Shown in pieces: positions 6,278-13,939 of a stretch of 14,710 nt of DNA. The translations under genes were made by a program, and so were the position numbers. This DNA comes from Ilumatobacteraceae bacterium (lineage in GTDB: Bacteria; Actinomycetota; Acidimicrobiia; Acidimicrobiales; Ilumatobacteraceae): assembly GCA_007117775.1 (NCBI GenBank), contig SKFX01000083.1:1-14710 (forward strand). Reading direction: 5' to 3'. The notes beneath the pieces were generated by a model. It saw only the letters and a program-made list of their open reading frames with translations. It had not been told where the DNA came from and did no database searches. How positions within the stretch are numbered: position 1 is the first letter of the stretch; the number at the start of each line of letters is the position of its first letter.

Positions 6278-6305
6278 CCCATGACAGCGTCACGAAGGAA
6301 GCAAC

Positions 6306-7571
6306 GTGCCCGACACCATCACCATCACCGACGACCGCACCGGCAAGACCGTGACCGTGCCGATCACCGATGGGGTGTTCCCCTCATCGGCGATCCGCGA
6401 ACTCGATCCGAACCTGTACGTCTACGACCCGGCCTATCTTTCGACGGCCTCATGTCGCTCGTCGATCACCTACCTCGATGGTGATAACGGGATCCTGCGC
6501 TATCGCGGCTATCCCATCGAACAGCTCGCCGAGCACTCGACGTACCTCGAGGTCGCCTATCTGTTGCTCAATGGCGAACTGCCGACCGCCGAACAGCTCA
6601 GCATCTGGGTCGATGACATCACCCATCACACCTTCATCCACGAGAACATGCGCAAGCGCTTCGTGGACGGATTCCACTATGACGCCCATCCAATGGGCAT
6701 GTTCGTCTCGGCCATCGCCGCGCTCGGCACGTTCTATGAAGACGCCAAGGCGATCGGTGATCCCGATGCACGCCACAACTCGATCGTGCGCCTGATCGCC
6801 AAGAGCCCGACGCTCGCAGCGATGTGCTACCGGTTCTCGGTCGGCCTGCCCTTCAACTACCCCGACAACGATCTGACGTATCCGGCCAACTTTTTGAACA
6901 TGATGTGGAAGATCGGCGACTACGAGGTCCATCCCGCCCTGGAGCGGGCGATGGACGTGCTGTTCATCCTCCACGCCGACCATGAACAGAACTGCGGGAC
7001 CACCGCGATGCGTGTCGTCGGCTCCAGCCAGGCCGATCCCTATTCGGCGGCAGCCGCAGCCGCCAGCGCGCTCTACGGGCCCCTGCACGGCGGCGCGAAT
7101 GAGGCCGTGGTTCGGATGCTGGCCGATATCGGCACCATCGATCAGGTCCCGGCATTCATCGACTCGGTGAAGGCCGGAGCGGGCCGCCTGATGGGATTCG
7201 GCCATCGGGTCTACAAGAACTATGACCCGCGGGCCGCGATCATCAAGAGCGCCGCCTATGACGTGTTCGAAGTCACCGGCAAGAACCCGCTGCTCGATAT
7301 CGCCCTCGCGCTCGAGGAGACCGCGCTCAGCGACCCCTACTTCGTCGATCGTCGCCTCTACCCCAATGTCGACTTCTACTCGGGTTTGATCTACCAGGCG
7401 ATGGGGTTCCCGATCGAGATGTTCACCGTGCTGTTCGCGATCCCGCGCACCGTCGGCTGGTTGGCGCACTGGGACGAACTGTTGAACGATTCGGATCAGA
7501 AGATCTCCCGGCCGCGCCAGTGGTACACCGGTGAGGCCGAACGCGACTACATCGCAGTAGCGGACCGCTGA
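6306..7571 (+). CDS. gltA: Citrate synthase
   Basis: Condenses oxaloacetate with acetyl-CoA to citrate, the entry step of the TCA cycle, in the cytoplasm. The 421 residues match the long type I (hexameric, GltA-like) bacterial enzymes. The N-terminal beta region (DTITITDDRTGKTVTVPIT) is followed by SSITYLDGDNGILRYRGYPIEQLA (52-75), which is diagnostic. Catalytic and substrate residues are visible: HADHEQN (223-229), LHGGANE with His 261, GFGHRVYKNYDPRA with His 300, PNVDFYSG with Asp 356, and the Arg of PRTVGW (381). The C-terminus RPRQWYTGE is typical. GTG 6306 is supported by AAGGAAG six bases upstream (6295-6301). A 45-base gap leads to acyl-CoA dehydrogenase on the same strand, so co-transcription is plausible. 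2-Methylcitrate synthase activity is less likely because of the N-terminal domain and length. Confidence 0.97.
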   Translation: MPDTITITDDRTGKTVTVPITDGVFPSSAIRELDPNLYVYDPAYLSTASCRSSITYLDGDNGILRYRGYPIEQLAEHSTYLEVAYLLLNGELPTAEQLSIWVDDITHHTFIHENMRKRFVDGFHYDAHPMGMFVSAIAALGTFYEDAKAIGDPDARHNSIVRLIAKSPTLAAMCYRFSVGLPFNYPDNDLTYPANFLNMMWKIGDYEVHPALERAMDVLFILHADHEQNCGTTAMRVVGSSQADPYSAAAAAASALYGPLHGGANEAVVRMLADIGTIDQVPAFIDSVKAGAGRLMGFGHRVYKNYDPRAAIIKSAAYDVFEVTGKNPLLDIALALEETALSDPYFVDRRLYPNVDFYSGLIYQAMGFPIEMFTVLFAIPRTVGWLAHWDELLNDSDQKISRPRQWYTGEAERDYIAVADR

Positions 7572-7616
7572 CGCGATGTGCGGCGGTGGATGGCAGGCTG
7601 AGGGGCGAGGGGCCTG

Positions 7617-8723
7617 ATGGATTTCTCCTGGACGCCCGAGCAGGAGCGATTGCGCGCTCAGGCTCGTGACGTCGCCGCCGATGCCGTGGCACGATTCGGA
7701 CGCCATAACGACTCGTGGATCAACGGCTATTCCAAACAGTTCGCCACAGAACTCGCCGCGCTCGGCTGGATCGGGCTGACCTGGCCCACCGAATACGGTG
7801 GTGGTGGTCGACCGGCGCTCGACCGGCTGATCATCGGCGAGGAACTCATCGCCGCTGGGGCCCCGATCGCGGCGATGTGGTTCGCTGATCGCCAGATGGG
7901 CCCGACCCTCATCAACTTCGGACGGCCCGACCAGCAGGCGGAGTTCCTGCCCGGCATCCTGGCCGGAGAGACCACCTGGTGCATCGGGATGTCCGAACCC
8001 GATGCCGGATCGGATCTGGCAGCGTTGTCGACACGCGCCGAGCGCGACGGTGACGACTTCGTGATCAACGGCCAGAAGATCTGGACCAGCTTCGGTGAGG
8101 TGGCCGATTACTGCTACCTGATCTGTCGCACCTCATCTGATGGACCACCCCATACCGGGATCAGTGAGATCATCGTGCCGATGGACACCCCCGGCATCGA
8201 GGTGCGCGCCATCACCGATATGACCACCAACCGGCATTTCGCCGAGGTCTGGTACACCGATGTCCGGGTTCCGGCGACGAATCTGGTCGGTGTCGAGGGC
8301 AATGCGTTCAAACAGACCATGCGCCAACTCGAGCACGAGCGCGGCGGGATCGACCGCCTGGTCTCGAACCGGGCGCTGTACGAATTGGCACTGGGTCGCG
8401 CCGACACCAGCGACCCTTGCATCCGCCAGCAGATCGCCGAACTCGAGACCATGTATCGCATCGGGCGCATCCTGGTGACCCGCGAGGTGCTCGGCCAGGC
8501 CCCGGCGGGATTCTCCGCTGCGACCAAATGCGCCTGCACCGAACATGAGTGGAAGGTGGCGCAGTTCGTCTCCCAGGTGCTCGGAGCCGAGGCCACGCTC
8601 TGGAACGACGTCACCGCCGGGCTCGCCTATGCCCCCGGGTACACCATCATGGGTGGCACCTCTGATGTGATGCGCAACATCTTGGGTGAACGCGTCCTCG
8701 GCCTGGCTCGCGAACCGCGCTGA
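7617..8723 (+). CDS. Acyl-CoA dehydrogenase
   Basis: A flavoprotein that introduces the alpha,beta double bond into acyl-CoA and passes electrons to ETF. The 368 residues cover the N-terminal helical domain (DFSWTPEQERLRAQARDVA), the beta domain with FAD/substrate motif SEPDAGSDL (126-134) and NGQKIWTS (151-158), and the C-terminal helical domain ending GGTSDVMRNILGERVLGL (346-363). The position that holds the catalytic Glu in MCAD-like enzymes (just before GT) is Gly, so the base is more likely Glu 241 in QLEHERGG, as in isovaleryl-CoA and long-chain types. Such proteins in actinobacteria include steroid side-chain and branched-chain dehydrogenases; substrate is unknown. ATG 7617 has GAGGGG just upstream. 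Probable operon with gltA. The next gene is convergent, 30 bases away, with no evident terminator between. Confidence 0.95.
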   Translation: MDFSWTPEQERLRAQARDVAADAVARFGRHNDSWINGYSKQFATELAALGWIGLTWPTEYGGGGRPALDRLIIGEELIAAGAPIAAMWFADRQMGPTLINFGRPDQQAEFLPGILAGETTWCIGMSEPDAGSDLAALSTRAERDGDDFVINGQKIWTSFGEVADYCYLICRTSSDGPPHTGISEIIVPMDTPGIEVRAITDMTTNRHFAEVWYTDVRVPATNLVGVEGNAFKQTMRQLEHERGGIDRLVSNRALYELALGRADTSDPCIRQQIAELETMYRIGRILVTREVLGQAPAGFSAATKCACTEHEWKVAQFVSQVLGAEATLWNDVTAGLAYAPGYTIMGGTSDVMRNILGERVLGLAREPR

Positions 8724-8753
8724 GTCGAGATCCCCGCCGCTCGCCGCCGAATC

Positions 8754-9776
8754 TCAGGCGCCGATGGTCACCAGCACCACGGCCAGACCGGCGAGCACCA
8801 GTCCGATCGACTGGGGCCGGCGGACCCGCTCGGCATCGAGCACCATGGCGAGCGTCACCGTCACCGCGGGGAACAACGTCACCACCACCGCCACGATCGA
8901 CAACAGCCCGTAGCGCGTCGAGGCCAGATAGGCGGCGTTCGCCCCGCCGGCCAAGAACGCGATCGCGACTGCCGACAGTGCCCCGGCCCGATCGAGTCGA
9001 AGGATCGACGGCGTCGGCTCTGCGGGGCGCACCGCCGTCTGAATGGACTCCCCACCCAAGCCGATCTCGAACGCTGACGGCTCGGGTGGCGATGATGCGC
9101 CGTCCATCGAATCGACCGCCGGTTCGACCCTGGAGTCGACACTGGAACCGATCGGCGCAGCCACCGCTGCGGCTCGGCGACGCTCGGTGATGAACATCGT
9201 TGCCAGCAGCGTCCAGATGACCGGCACCGTGGTGGAACGCGCCGCCACCAGCGGCCACCACCCACCCGAGAGACCGGCGCGTTGGTAGAAGACGAACAAC
9301 AGCCCGAATCCGGTGCCGGCCAGCACCGCGAAGGCCACGACCCGGCGCGGCGTTGGCTGATGCGGCACCCCGATGGCACCGCTGACGAAAGCCACGGCCG
9401 CGATCGCCAGCGCGATCCCGAAGATCGCCACGACACCGGGCCGATCCCCGAGCGCGAAGCCGACCACGACGGGGATCGAGACACCGACCACACCGGTGAT
9501 CGGTGCCGCCACGGTCATCACCCCCGCCGATAGCGCCCGATACAGGCTGAGGACACCGAGCAGACCGCAGAGTCCGGCCGCCGAACCCCAGAGCAGCGAT
9601 CCGGTGGGAGGCCGCGGATCGCCGAGGCGCCACACGATGAGACTGATCACCACGAGGCCGATCGCGTCGGCGATGGCGATCAGCACCAGCGGCGACAGAC
9701 GCCGACTGGCCCGGCCACCGACATAGTCAGAGGTGCCGTACAGGAGCGCTGCGAGGCCGGCGAGCAGGATTGCCAC
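8754..9776 (-). CDS. EamA/DMT-superfamily transporter
   Basis: A 340-residue polytopic membrane protein of the drug/metabolite transporter type with about ten membrane helices in two repeats. The first half (residues 1-135) shows ALLYGTSDYVGGRASRRLSPL and SLYRALSAGVMTVAAPITGVVGVSIPVVVG, the typical EamA helix-3/4 region. The second half ends AAYLASTRYGLLSIVAVVVTLFPAVTV plus a final helix VLAGLAVVLVTIG. A hydrophilic insert of about 65 residues (198-264, with SSVDSRVEPAVDSMDG and AVRPAEPTP) splits the two halves and is unusual for the family. Substrate is unknown. The open frame extends to a GTG at 9860, but that would begin inside tRNA-Val; GTG 9776 directly before the first hydrophobic helix is the better start. 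Confidence 0.88.
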   Translation of the reverse strand: MAILLAGLAALLYGTSDYVGGRASRRLSPLVLIAIADAIGLVVISLIVWRLGDPRPPTGSLLWGSAAGLCGLLGVLSLYRALSAGVMTVAAPITGVVGVSIPVVVGFALGDRPGVVAIFGIALAIAAVAFVSGAIGVPHQPTPRRVVAFAVLAGTGFGLLFVFYQRAGLSGGWWPLVAARSTTVPVIWTLLATMFITERRRAAAVAAPIGSSVDSRVEPAVDSMDGASSPPEPSAFEIGLGGESIQTAVRPAEPTPSILRLDRAGALSAVAIAFLAGGANAAYLASTRYGLLSIVAVVVTLFPAVTVTLAMVLDAERVRRPQSIGLVLAGLAVVLVTIGA

Positions 9777-9850
9777 CCCGCAAGGTGTAGCAGGAACATC
9801 GTCGCGATACCGGGATCGAACCGATCCGTCGGCATCGGATCCATCTGCAG

Positions 9851-9927
9851 TGGTGGGCACGACGGGACTCGAACCCGGGACCTCTACCGTGTCATGGTAG
9901 CGCTCTAACCAACTGAGCTACGCGCCC
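9851..9927 (-). tRNA. tRNA-Val (anticodon GAC), CCA encoded
   Basis: The minus strand has acceptor stem GGGCGCG/CGTGCCC (one G-U pair), D-arm GCTCAGTTGGTTAGAGC, anticodon stem CTACC/GGTAG with loop ATGACAC, and T-arm CCCGGG-TTCGAGT-CCCG. Anticodon GAC reads GUC and GUU. A73 and A35/C36 agree with valine identity. CCA is encoded at 9851-9853. Together with the UAC species at 3423-3499, valine codons are largely covered; a CAC species, if present, lies elsewhere. Confidence 0.97.
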
Positions 9928-9939
9928 TACAGCGCTCCA

Positions 9940-9965
9940 GATGGTACCAGCCTCCCCGGTACATC
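9940..9965 (-). terminator. Hairpin after hemW overlapping the tRNA-Val -10 box
   Basis: GATGTACC and GGTACCATC on the minus strand pair over eight bp with one bulged C around a 9-base loop. It is 34 bases beyond the hemW stop and could end the hrcA-hemW message. TACCAT within its 3' arm (9941-9946), 13 bases before the tRNA 5' end, fits a -10 box. A terminator stem and a promoter element may thus share bases. No T-tract follows. Confidence 0.35.
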
Positions 9966-9999
9966 GACCACCTGATGGGACCTGGGCCCGAGTCGCCGC

Positions 10000-11091
10000 T
10001 CAGCGCAGATACATGGCCACTGAATTGGCCATCAGCCGACCGCGGAGGCTCAGCACCCAGCGATCATCGCAGCGTTCGATCAGGCCGGCCTCAGCCAGGG
10101 TGGCGGCGCTGTCGTCGTCGAAGGCGTCCACCCCGACACCCTCGCGCATCCGCAGCGCCAACTGCAGGCCCTCGAGGCGAATCGTCTCGGCATCGAGTTC
10201 CTCGGCACCGGCCTCGACGCTCGATCCGGTCTCGATCGCGTCGAGGTATCGCTCGGGGGTGCGCAGGTTCCACCACCGTCGGCCGCGCCGATGCGAATGG
10301 GCGGCACAGCCGATCCCGATGTAGTCACCCTGGGCCCAGTAGAGGCGGTTGTGGCGGCACTGCGCACCCGGGCGCGACCAGTTCGAGATCTCATAGTTCA
10401 CGAGACCGGCTGAGCCGAACGCGGCATCGGCGAGTTCGTATTTGGCCGCCTGGTCATCATCGTCGGGATGGCGGCCCGGAGTGCGCGCGAGTGGTGTGCC
10501 GGCCTCAACGGTCAGCGCATAGGCCGAGATGTGATCGGGTTCCATCGCGAGGACGGATCGGATCGTGTCGTCCCAGTCATCCACCGATTCGGTGACCGCG
10601 CCGTAGATCAGATCGAGATTCAGCTGATCGATAGCACTGGCGCGGATGTGATCGACCGCTCGGGCGACATTGTCACGTCGGTGCTGTCGGCCGAGGGCGG
10701 CGAGCACATGATCGACCATCGACTGGACTCCGAGACTGAGACGTGTCACCCCGGCATCGGCGTAGATGCGCATCATCTCAGCGGTCACATCATCGGGATT
10801 GCATTCCACGGTCACCTCGGCACCCGCAGCGAGGGGCACCGCCGACAGGACGCGGCCGAGATCGGCCGGATCCACCAGTGATGGGGTGCCACCACCGACG
10901 AACACCGATGTGGCCGGCTCCATCCCAGCCTCGACCCAGCGCGCCAGATCGACCTCGACGCCCGCCATATAACGTTCGATCAGATGGTGCCGATCGGTCC
11001 AGGTGGCGAACGCGCAGTACTCGCATTTGGAGGCACAGAATGGAACGTGCAGATAGACCCCGAAGCCCATCGCGGGATCGCCAGCGGTCAT
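10000..11091 (-). CDS. hemW: Radical-SAM heme chaperone HemW (HemN-like)
   Basis: A 363-residue radical SAM protein. The family was long annotated as oxygen-independent coproporphyrinogen oxidase but HemW is now regarded as a heme-trafficking protein that binds heme and a 4Fe-4S cluster. The cluster motif is CASKCEYC (Cys 19, 23, 26), lacking the extra Cys after the motif seen in true HemN. Further marks are VFVGGGTPS (63-71), VTVECNPDD (93-101), SLGVQSM (119-125), YEISNWSRPG (233-242) and the HemW-type HNRLYW (247-252) with IGIGCAAHS (258-266). ATG 11091 overlaps the rsmE stop as ATGA, indicating translational coupling; an ATG seven codons later is an alternative. It is the last gene of the cluster; in many actinobacteria hemW instead precedes hrcA. 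Confidence 0.93.
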   Translation of the reverse strand: MTAGDPAMGFGVYLHVPFCASKCEYCAFATWTDRHHLIERYMAGVEVDLARWVEAGMEPATSVFVGGGTPSLVDPADLGRVLSAVPLAAGAEVTVECNPDDVTAEMMRIYADAGVTRLSLGVQSMVDHVLAALGRQHRRDNVARAVDHIRASAIDQLNLDLIYGAVTESVDDWDDTIRSVLAMEPDHISAYALTVEAGTPLARTPGRHPDDDDQAAKYELADAAFGSAGLVNYEISNWSRPGAQCRHNRLYWAQGDYIGIGCAAHSHRRGRRWWNLRTPERYLDAIETGSSVEAGAEELDAETIRLEGLQLALRMREGVGVDAFDDDSAATLAEAGLIERCDDRWVLSLRGRLMANSVAMYLR

Positions 11092-11774
11092 ATCAGCACC
11101 GCAGCCAACGCGCAGGCGGCGATCGCGGCGGTCTCCACCCGCATCACCTGCGGCCCGAGCGAGACCGTGGCCGCACCCGCTTCGAGTTCTTCGGGGGTCC
11201 AGCCGCCCTCGGGTCCGATCGCCACCACCCGGTCCTCGGCGCGCATCGCTCGGCCACCAGGTTCGGCCATCGCCGCGCCGCCGAGCACCTCGTCGGCATC
11301 CACCGGCCCGGAGATCTCCGGGAGGTGGACCCGACGGCATTGCAGCGATGCCTCGAGCGCGACCCGCTCGAGTCGCTGATGTTGGCGTGCGGCACGATCA
11401 GCATCCCAGCGCACCACCGAACGGCGGGTCCGCAACCAGACGATGCGATCGACGCCCAATTCGGTCGCCTTCTGGACGATGAGTTCGGGACGCGACTGTT
11501 TGGGGATCGCGACCATCAGCGTGAACGGCATCTCGGGTCCGGGTTCGGTGTGCGGGTCCGAGACCTCGACGAGTGCACCGTCGACGACGCGCGCCATGCA
11601 CCACCGACCCCGACCATCGGTCAGCGTGACGGTTTCCGTCGCGGCGACCCGCAACACCCGGACATGGTGACGGCTGTCATCGTCGAGTTCGGGGGCTTCG
11701 AGGTCCGCGACATACAGATGCGCCGCGGACCGACGCAGACCGTCGGCGACGGGTGGTCGGCGCGGACCGGTCAC
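11088..11774 (-). CDS. rsmE: 16S rRNA (uracil-1498-N3)-methyltransferase RsmE
   Basis: Methylates N3 of U1498 in 16S rRNA in the assembled 30S subunit, using S-adenosylmethionine bound in a SPOUT-fold knot. The 228-residue length is normal. An N-terminal PUA-like domain (HHVRVLRVAATETVTLTDGRG, about 36-56) precedes the catalytic domain. That domain carries VQKATELGVDRI (100-111), ALEASLQCRR (139-148, the EAxxQ motif), AIGPEGGWTPEE (185-196) and LGPQVMRVETAAIAA (206-220), the last two forming the knot. The GTG start overlaps the dnaJ stop as GTGA, and its own stop overlaps hemW as ATGA. It is the usual downstream neighbour of dnaJ. Confidence 0.95.
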   Translation of the reverse strand: MTGPRRPPVADGLRRSAAHLYVADLEAPELDDDSRHHVRVLRVAATETVTLTDGRGRWCMARVVDGALVEVSDPHTEPGPEMPFTLMVAIPKQSRPELIVQKATELGVDRIVWLRTRRSVVRWDADRAARQHQRLERVALEASLQCRRVHLPEISGPVDADEVLGGAAMAEPGGRAMRAEDRVVAIGPEGGWTPEELEAGAATVSLGPQVMRVETAAIAACALAAVLI

Positions 11775-12922
11775 GAGAATGCAGACTTGATGCGGGCGAA
11801 CAGACCCGGGCCGGATTCTCCGACGGTCTCACCGCGACCCTCGGCGAACCGGCGCAGCATCTCGGCCTCATCATCGTTCAGATCGGTCGGGATCTCGATA
11901 TGCACCTCGACGCGCAGATCGCCGCGGCCACGGCCCTGCAGGCGCGGCACCCCACGGCCGCGGTACACGAATTCACGACCGTGCTGGGTGCCGGCCGGGA
12001 TGACCAGTTCCTCGTCACCATCCAAGGTCGGCAGGGTGAAGCGCGTCCCGAGCGCCGCCTGAGCGATCGAAACGGGTACCTGGGTGATGAGATCGTTGCC
12101 GTCGCGCCGATAGCGGTCGTGGTCGCCGACGCGCAGATGCACATAGAGATCACCGGTCGCCCCACCGCGCGGCCCAGCCGCACCGCGGCCCGTCAAACGC
12201 ATCGTGGAGCCGGTGTCGACACCGGCGGGAATCTCGACCTGATAGTCGACATCGGCGGTGACGCGTCCCTCACCGCGACACGTCGCACACGGGGTGGTGA
12301 TGATCTCGCCGGTGCCGCTGCAGCGGCCGCATGGACTCGCACTGACCATCTGGCCGAGCACGCTCTGGCGCACCCGGCGCACCTGGCCGACACCGTTGCA
12401 GTCCGAGCAGGTCACCGGCCGGGTTCCCGAACCGGCACCGGTGCCACCACAGTCCTCGCAGCGCTGCGGAGACTTCAACGCGACGTTGATGGTGGCGCCG
12501 AACACGGCCTGTTCGAAGTCGAGATCGGCGATGATCTCCATATCCTGGCCCGCCGGCGGCCCCGATGACCCGCGCCCGCCACCGAAGGGCCCTCCCGCTC
12601 CCCCGCCGAAGGGACCGTTACCACCGAAGAAGGCCTCGAAGATGTCCCCGAGGCCGCCACCGAAGAGGTCCTCGGCTGATCCGCCTCCGCCGCCGGCACC
12701 GCCGACCCCGGCCTCGCCGTAGCGGTCATAGCGGGCGCGCTGATCGGGGTCCGACAGCACCTCATAGGCCCGGGCCACCTCACGGAACCGCTCCGCCGCG
12801 GTCGCATCGTCGGGATTGGCATCGGGATGCAGTTCGCGCGCCCGTCGGCGATAGGCGCGTTTGATCTCATCGGCGCTGGCCTGGCGCGAGACGCCGAGCA
12901 GGTCGTAGAAGTCAGCTGCCAT
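11771..12922 (-). CDS. dnaJ: Molecular chaperone DnaJ (type I Hsp40)
   Basis: Co-chaperone that delivers unfolded substrates to DnaK and stimulates its ATPase. The 383 residues contain the J-domain with HPD (32-34), then a long Gly-Phe region (about 73-120). The zinc-finger domain with four CxxCxGxG units follows, at C155/C158, C172/C175, C198/C201 and C212/C215. The two beta-barrel substrate domains follow (IPAGVDTGSTMRLTGRG at 231-247). All zinc ligands are present. Being downstream of hrcA and without dnaK/grpE, it corresponds to the second DnaJ (DnaJ2-type) common in actinobacteria. ATG 12922 starts five bases after the hrcA stop, so regulation by HrcA through a shared transcript is likely. 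The last codon overlaps rsmE. Confidence 0.97.
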   Translation of the reverse strand: MAADFYDLLGVSRQASADEIKRAYRRRARELHPDANPDDATAAERFREVARAYEVLSDPDQRARYDRYGEAGVGGAGGGGGSAEDLFGGGLGDIFEAFFGGNGPFGGGAGGPFGGGRGSSGPPAGQDMEIIADLDFEQAVFGATINVALKSPQRCEDCGGTGAGSGTRPVTCSDCNGVGQVRRVRQSVLGQMVSASPCGRCSGTGEIITTPCATCRGEGRVTADVDYQVEIPAGVDTGSTMRLTGRGAAGPRGGATGDLYVHLRVGDHDRYRRDGNDLITQVPVSIAQAALGTRFTLPTLDGDEELVIPAGTQHGREFVYRGRGVPRLQGRGRGDLRVEVHIEIPTDLNDDEAEMLRRFAEGRGETVGESGPGLFARIKSAFS

Positions 12923-12927
12923 CGGGG

Positions 12928-13923
12928 TCAGTTCTCACCGAGGTGTCGTCCGAGGCGGTCGCTGACCACATCGACGGTGGCGAGCGCCTGAGGGTAGTTC
13001 ATCCGGGTGGGCCCGAGCACCCCCACCGATCCGAGATGCTCACCGTCGACGAGCACCGGTGCCACCACGACCGAACAGGCGGCCAAGGGCTCCACACCGT
13101 GCTCACCGCCGATGGCCACGCTCATCCCGCGATCGAGGATGTCTCGGATCAGCGAGACCACCACGAACTGCTGCTCGAGCGCTTCGAGGACGGTCCGCAC
13201 GATCTCCACGGCATCGAATGCCGATGCCACCGCTGCGGTCCCGCCCAGGTAGACATGGTCATCGGTCGAGACAGCCCGCAGCGCATCGAGCGCAGCGCTA
13301 CCGACCCGATCGGTGATCTCATCACCGCTGGGCGCGATCTCGGTCACCGACGACACCGTGGCCCCGACCATCGCTCCCGACAGCTGCGCGACCGCAGCGG
13401 CGAGCCGAGCTTCGGAGACCACCTCGTCGAACTCGAGGATCTGGCTCTCGACCACACCGTTGCCGAGCACCACGACCAGTGTGGCCGAGGTGTCCGAGAG
13501 GCCGACGAGTTGCACACTGCGGACCCGGGCCTCATCGTATTTGGGGCCCAGCACCACCGACGGATAGGTGGTCATCTGACTGACCAGTGTCGAGGTCCGG
13601 TGCAAGAGCTCTTCGAGCCGGCCGTGGGCGGCTGAGAAGAACGAGCCGACCTGGGCGGTGGTGCTGGCATCGAGCACTCCGGGCTGGGTCAGATGGTCGA
13701 CGAAGAACCGATAGCCCTTATCGGTCGGGATCCGCCCCGCCGAGGTATGGGGCTGGACGAGGTACCCCTCCTGTTCGAGGACCGCCATCTCATTTCGCAC
13801 CGTGGCCGACGAGACCGCGACCCCGGGCGCGTCAGCGATATGGCTGGAGCCGACGGGTTGGGCGGTCGCGATGTATTCCTGGACGACGGCGCCGAGAATC
13901 GCGGTCTTTCGTTCGTCGAGCAT
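12928..13923 (-). CDS. hrcA: Heat-inducible transcriptional repressor HrcA
   Basis: Dimeric repressor that binds CIRCE operators of heat-shock operons and is kept active by GroEL in well-studied bacteria. The 331 residues begin MLDERKTAILGAVVQEYIAT, then the winged helix VSSATVRNEMAVLEQEGYL (37-55) and QPHTSAGRIPTDKGYRFFV (57-75), the family's most conserved stretch. The C-terminal domain ends SVGVLGPTRMNYPQALATVDVVSDRLGRHL, also typical. ATG 13923 is 16 bases after the photolyase stop and 9 bases after a TATCAT box, so the message may be leaderless. I found no TTAGCACTC-N9-GAGTGCTAA-type CIRCE sequence in the upstream bases; its targets may lie elsewhere (for example groESL). Confidence 0.96.
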   Translation of the reverse strand: MLDERKTAILGAVVQEYIATAQPVGSSHIADAPGVAVSSATVRNEMAVLEQEGYLVQPHTSAGRIPTDKGYRFFVDHLTQPGVLDASTTAQVGSFFSAAHGRLEELLHRTSTLVSQMTTYPSVVLGPKYDEARVRSVQLVGLSDTSATLVVVLGNGVVESQILEFDEVVSEARLAAAVAQLSGAMVGATVSSVTEIAPSGDEITDRVGSAALDALRAVSTDDHVYLGGTAAVASAFDAVEIVRTVLEALEQQFVVVSLIRDILDRGMSVAIGGEHGVEPLAACSVVVAPVLVDGEHLGSVGVLGPTRMNYPQALATVDVVSDRLGRHLGEN

Positions 13924-13932
13924 GACGCCCCA

Positions 13933-13938
13933 ATGATA
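13933..13938 (-). promoter_or_regulatory. Candidate -10 box of hrcA
   Basis: TATCAT on the minus strand matches TATAAT at five of six positions and ends 9 bases before the hrcA ATG. It sits between the photolyase stop and hrcA, so hrcA could be transcribed separately with almost no leader. No good -35 is seen at 16-18 bases upstream, within the photolyase 3' end. Confidence 0.4.
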
Positions 13939-13939
13939 C

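Noticed and set aside
6450..7706. 418-codon minus-strand frame opposite citrate synthase
   Set aside because: Shadow of gltA; its translation has no recognisable motif while gltA has all catalytic residues.
9777..9860. N-terminal extension of the EamA transporter to GTG 9860
   Set aside because: It would start within the 3' part of tRNA-Val and adds a polar segment before the first membrane helix.
10743..12062. 439-codon plus-strand frame opposite hemW, rsmE and dnaJ
   Set aside because: Arises from the codon bias of three well-identified minus-strand genes; Arg/His/Pro-rich translation.
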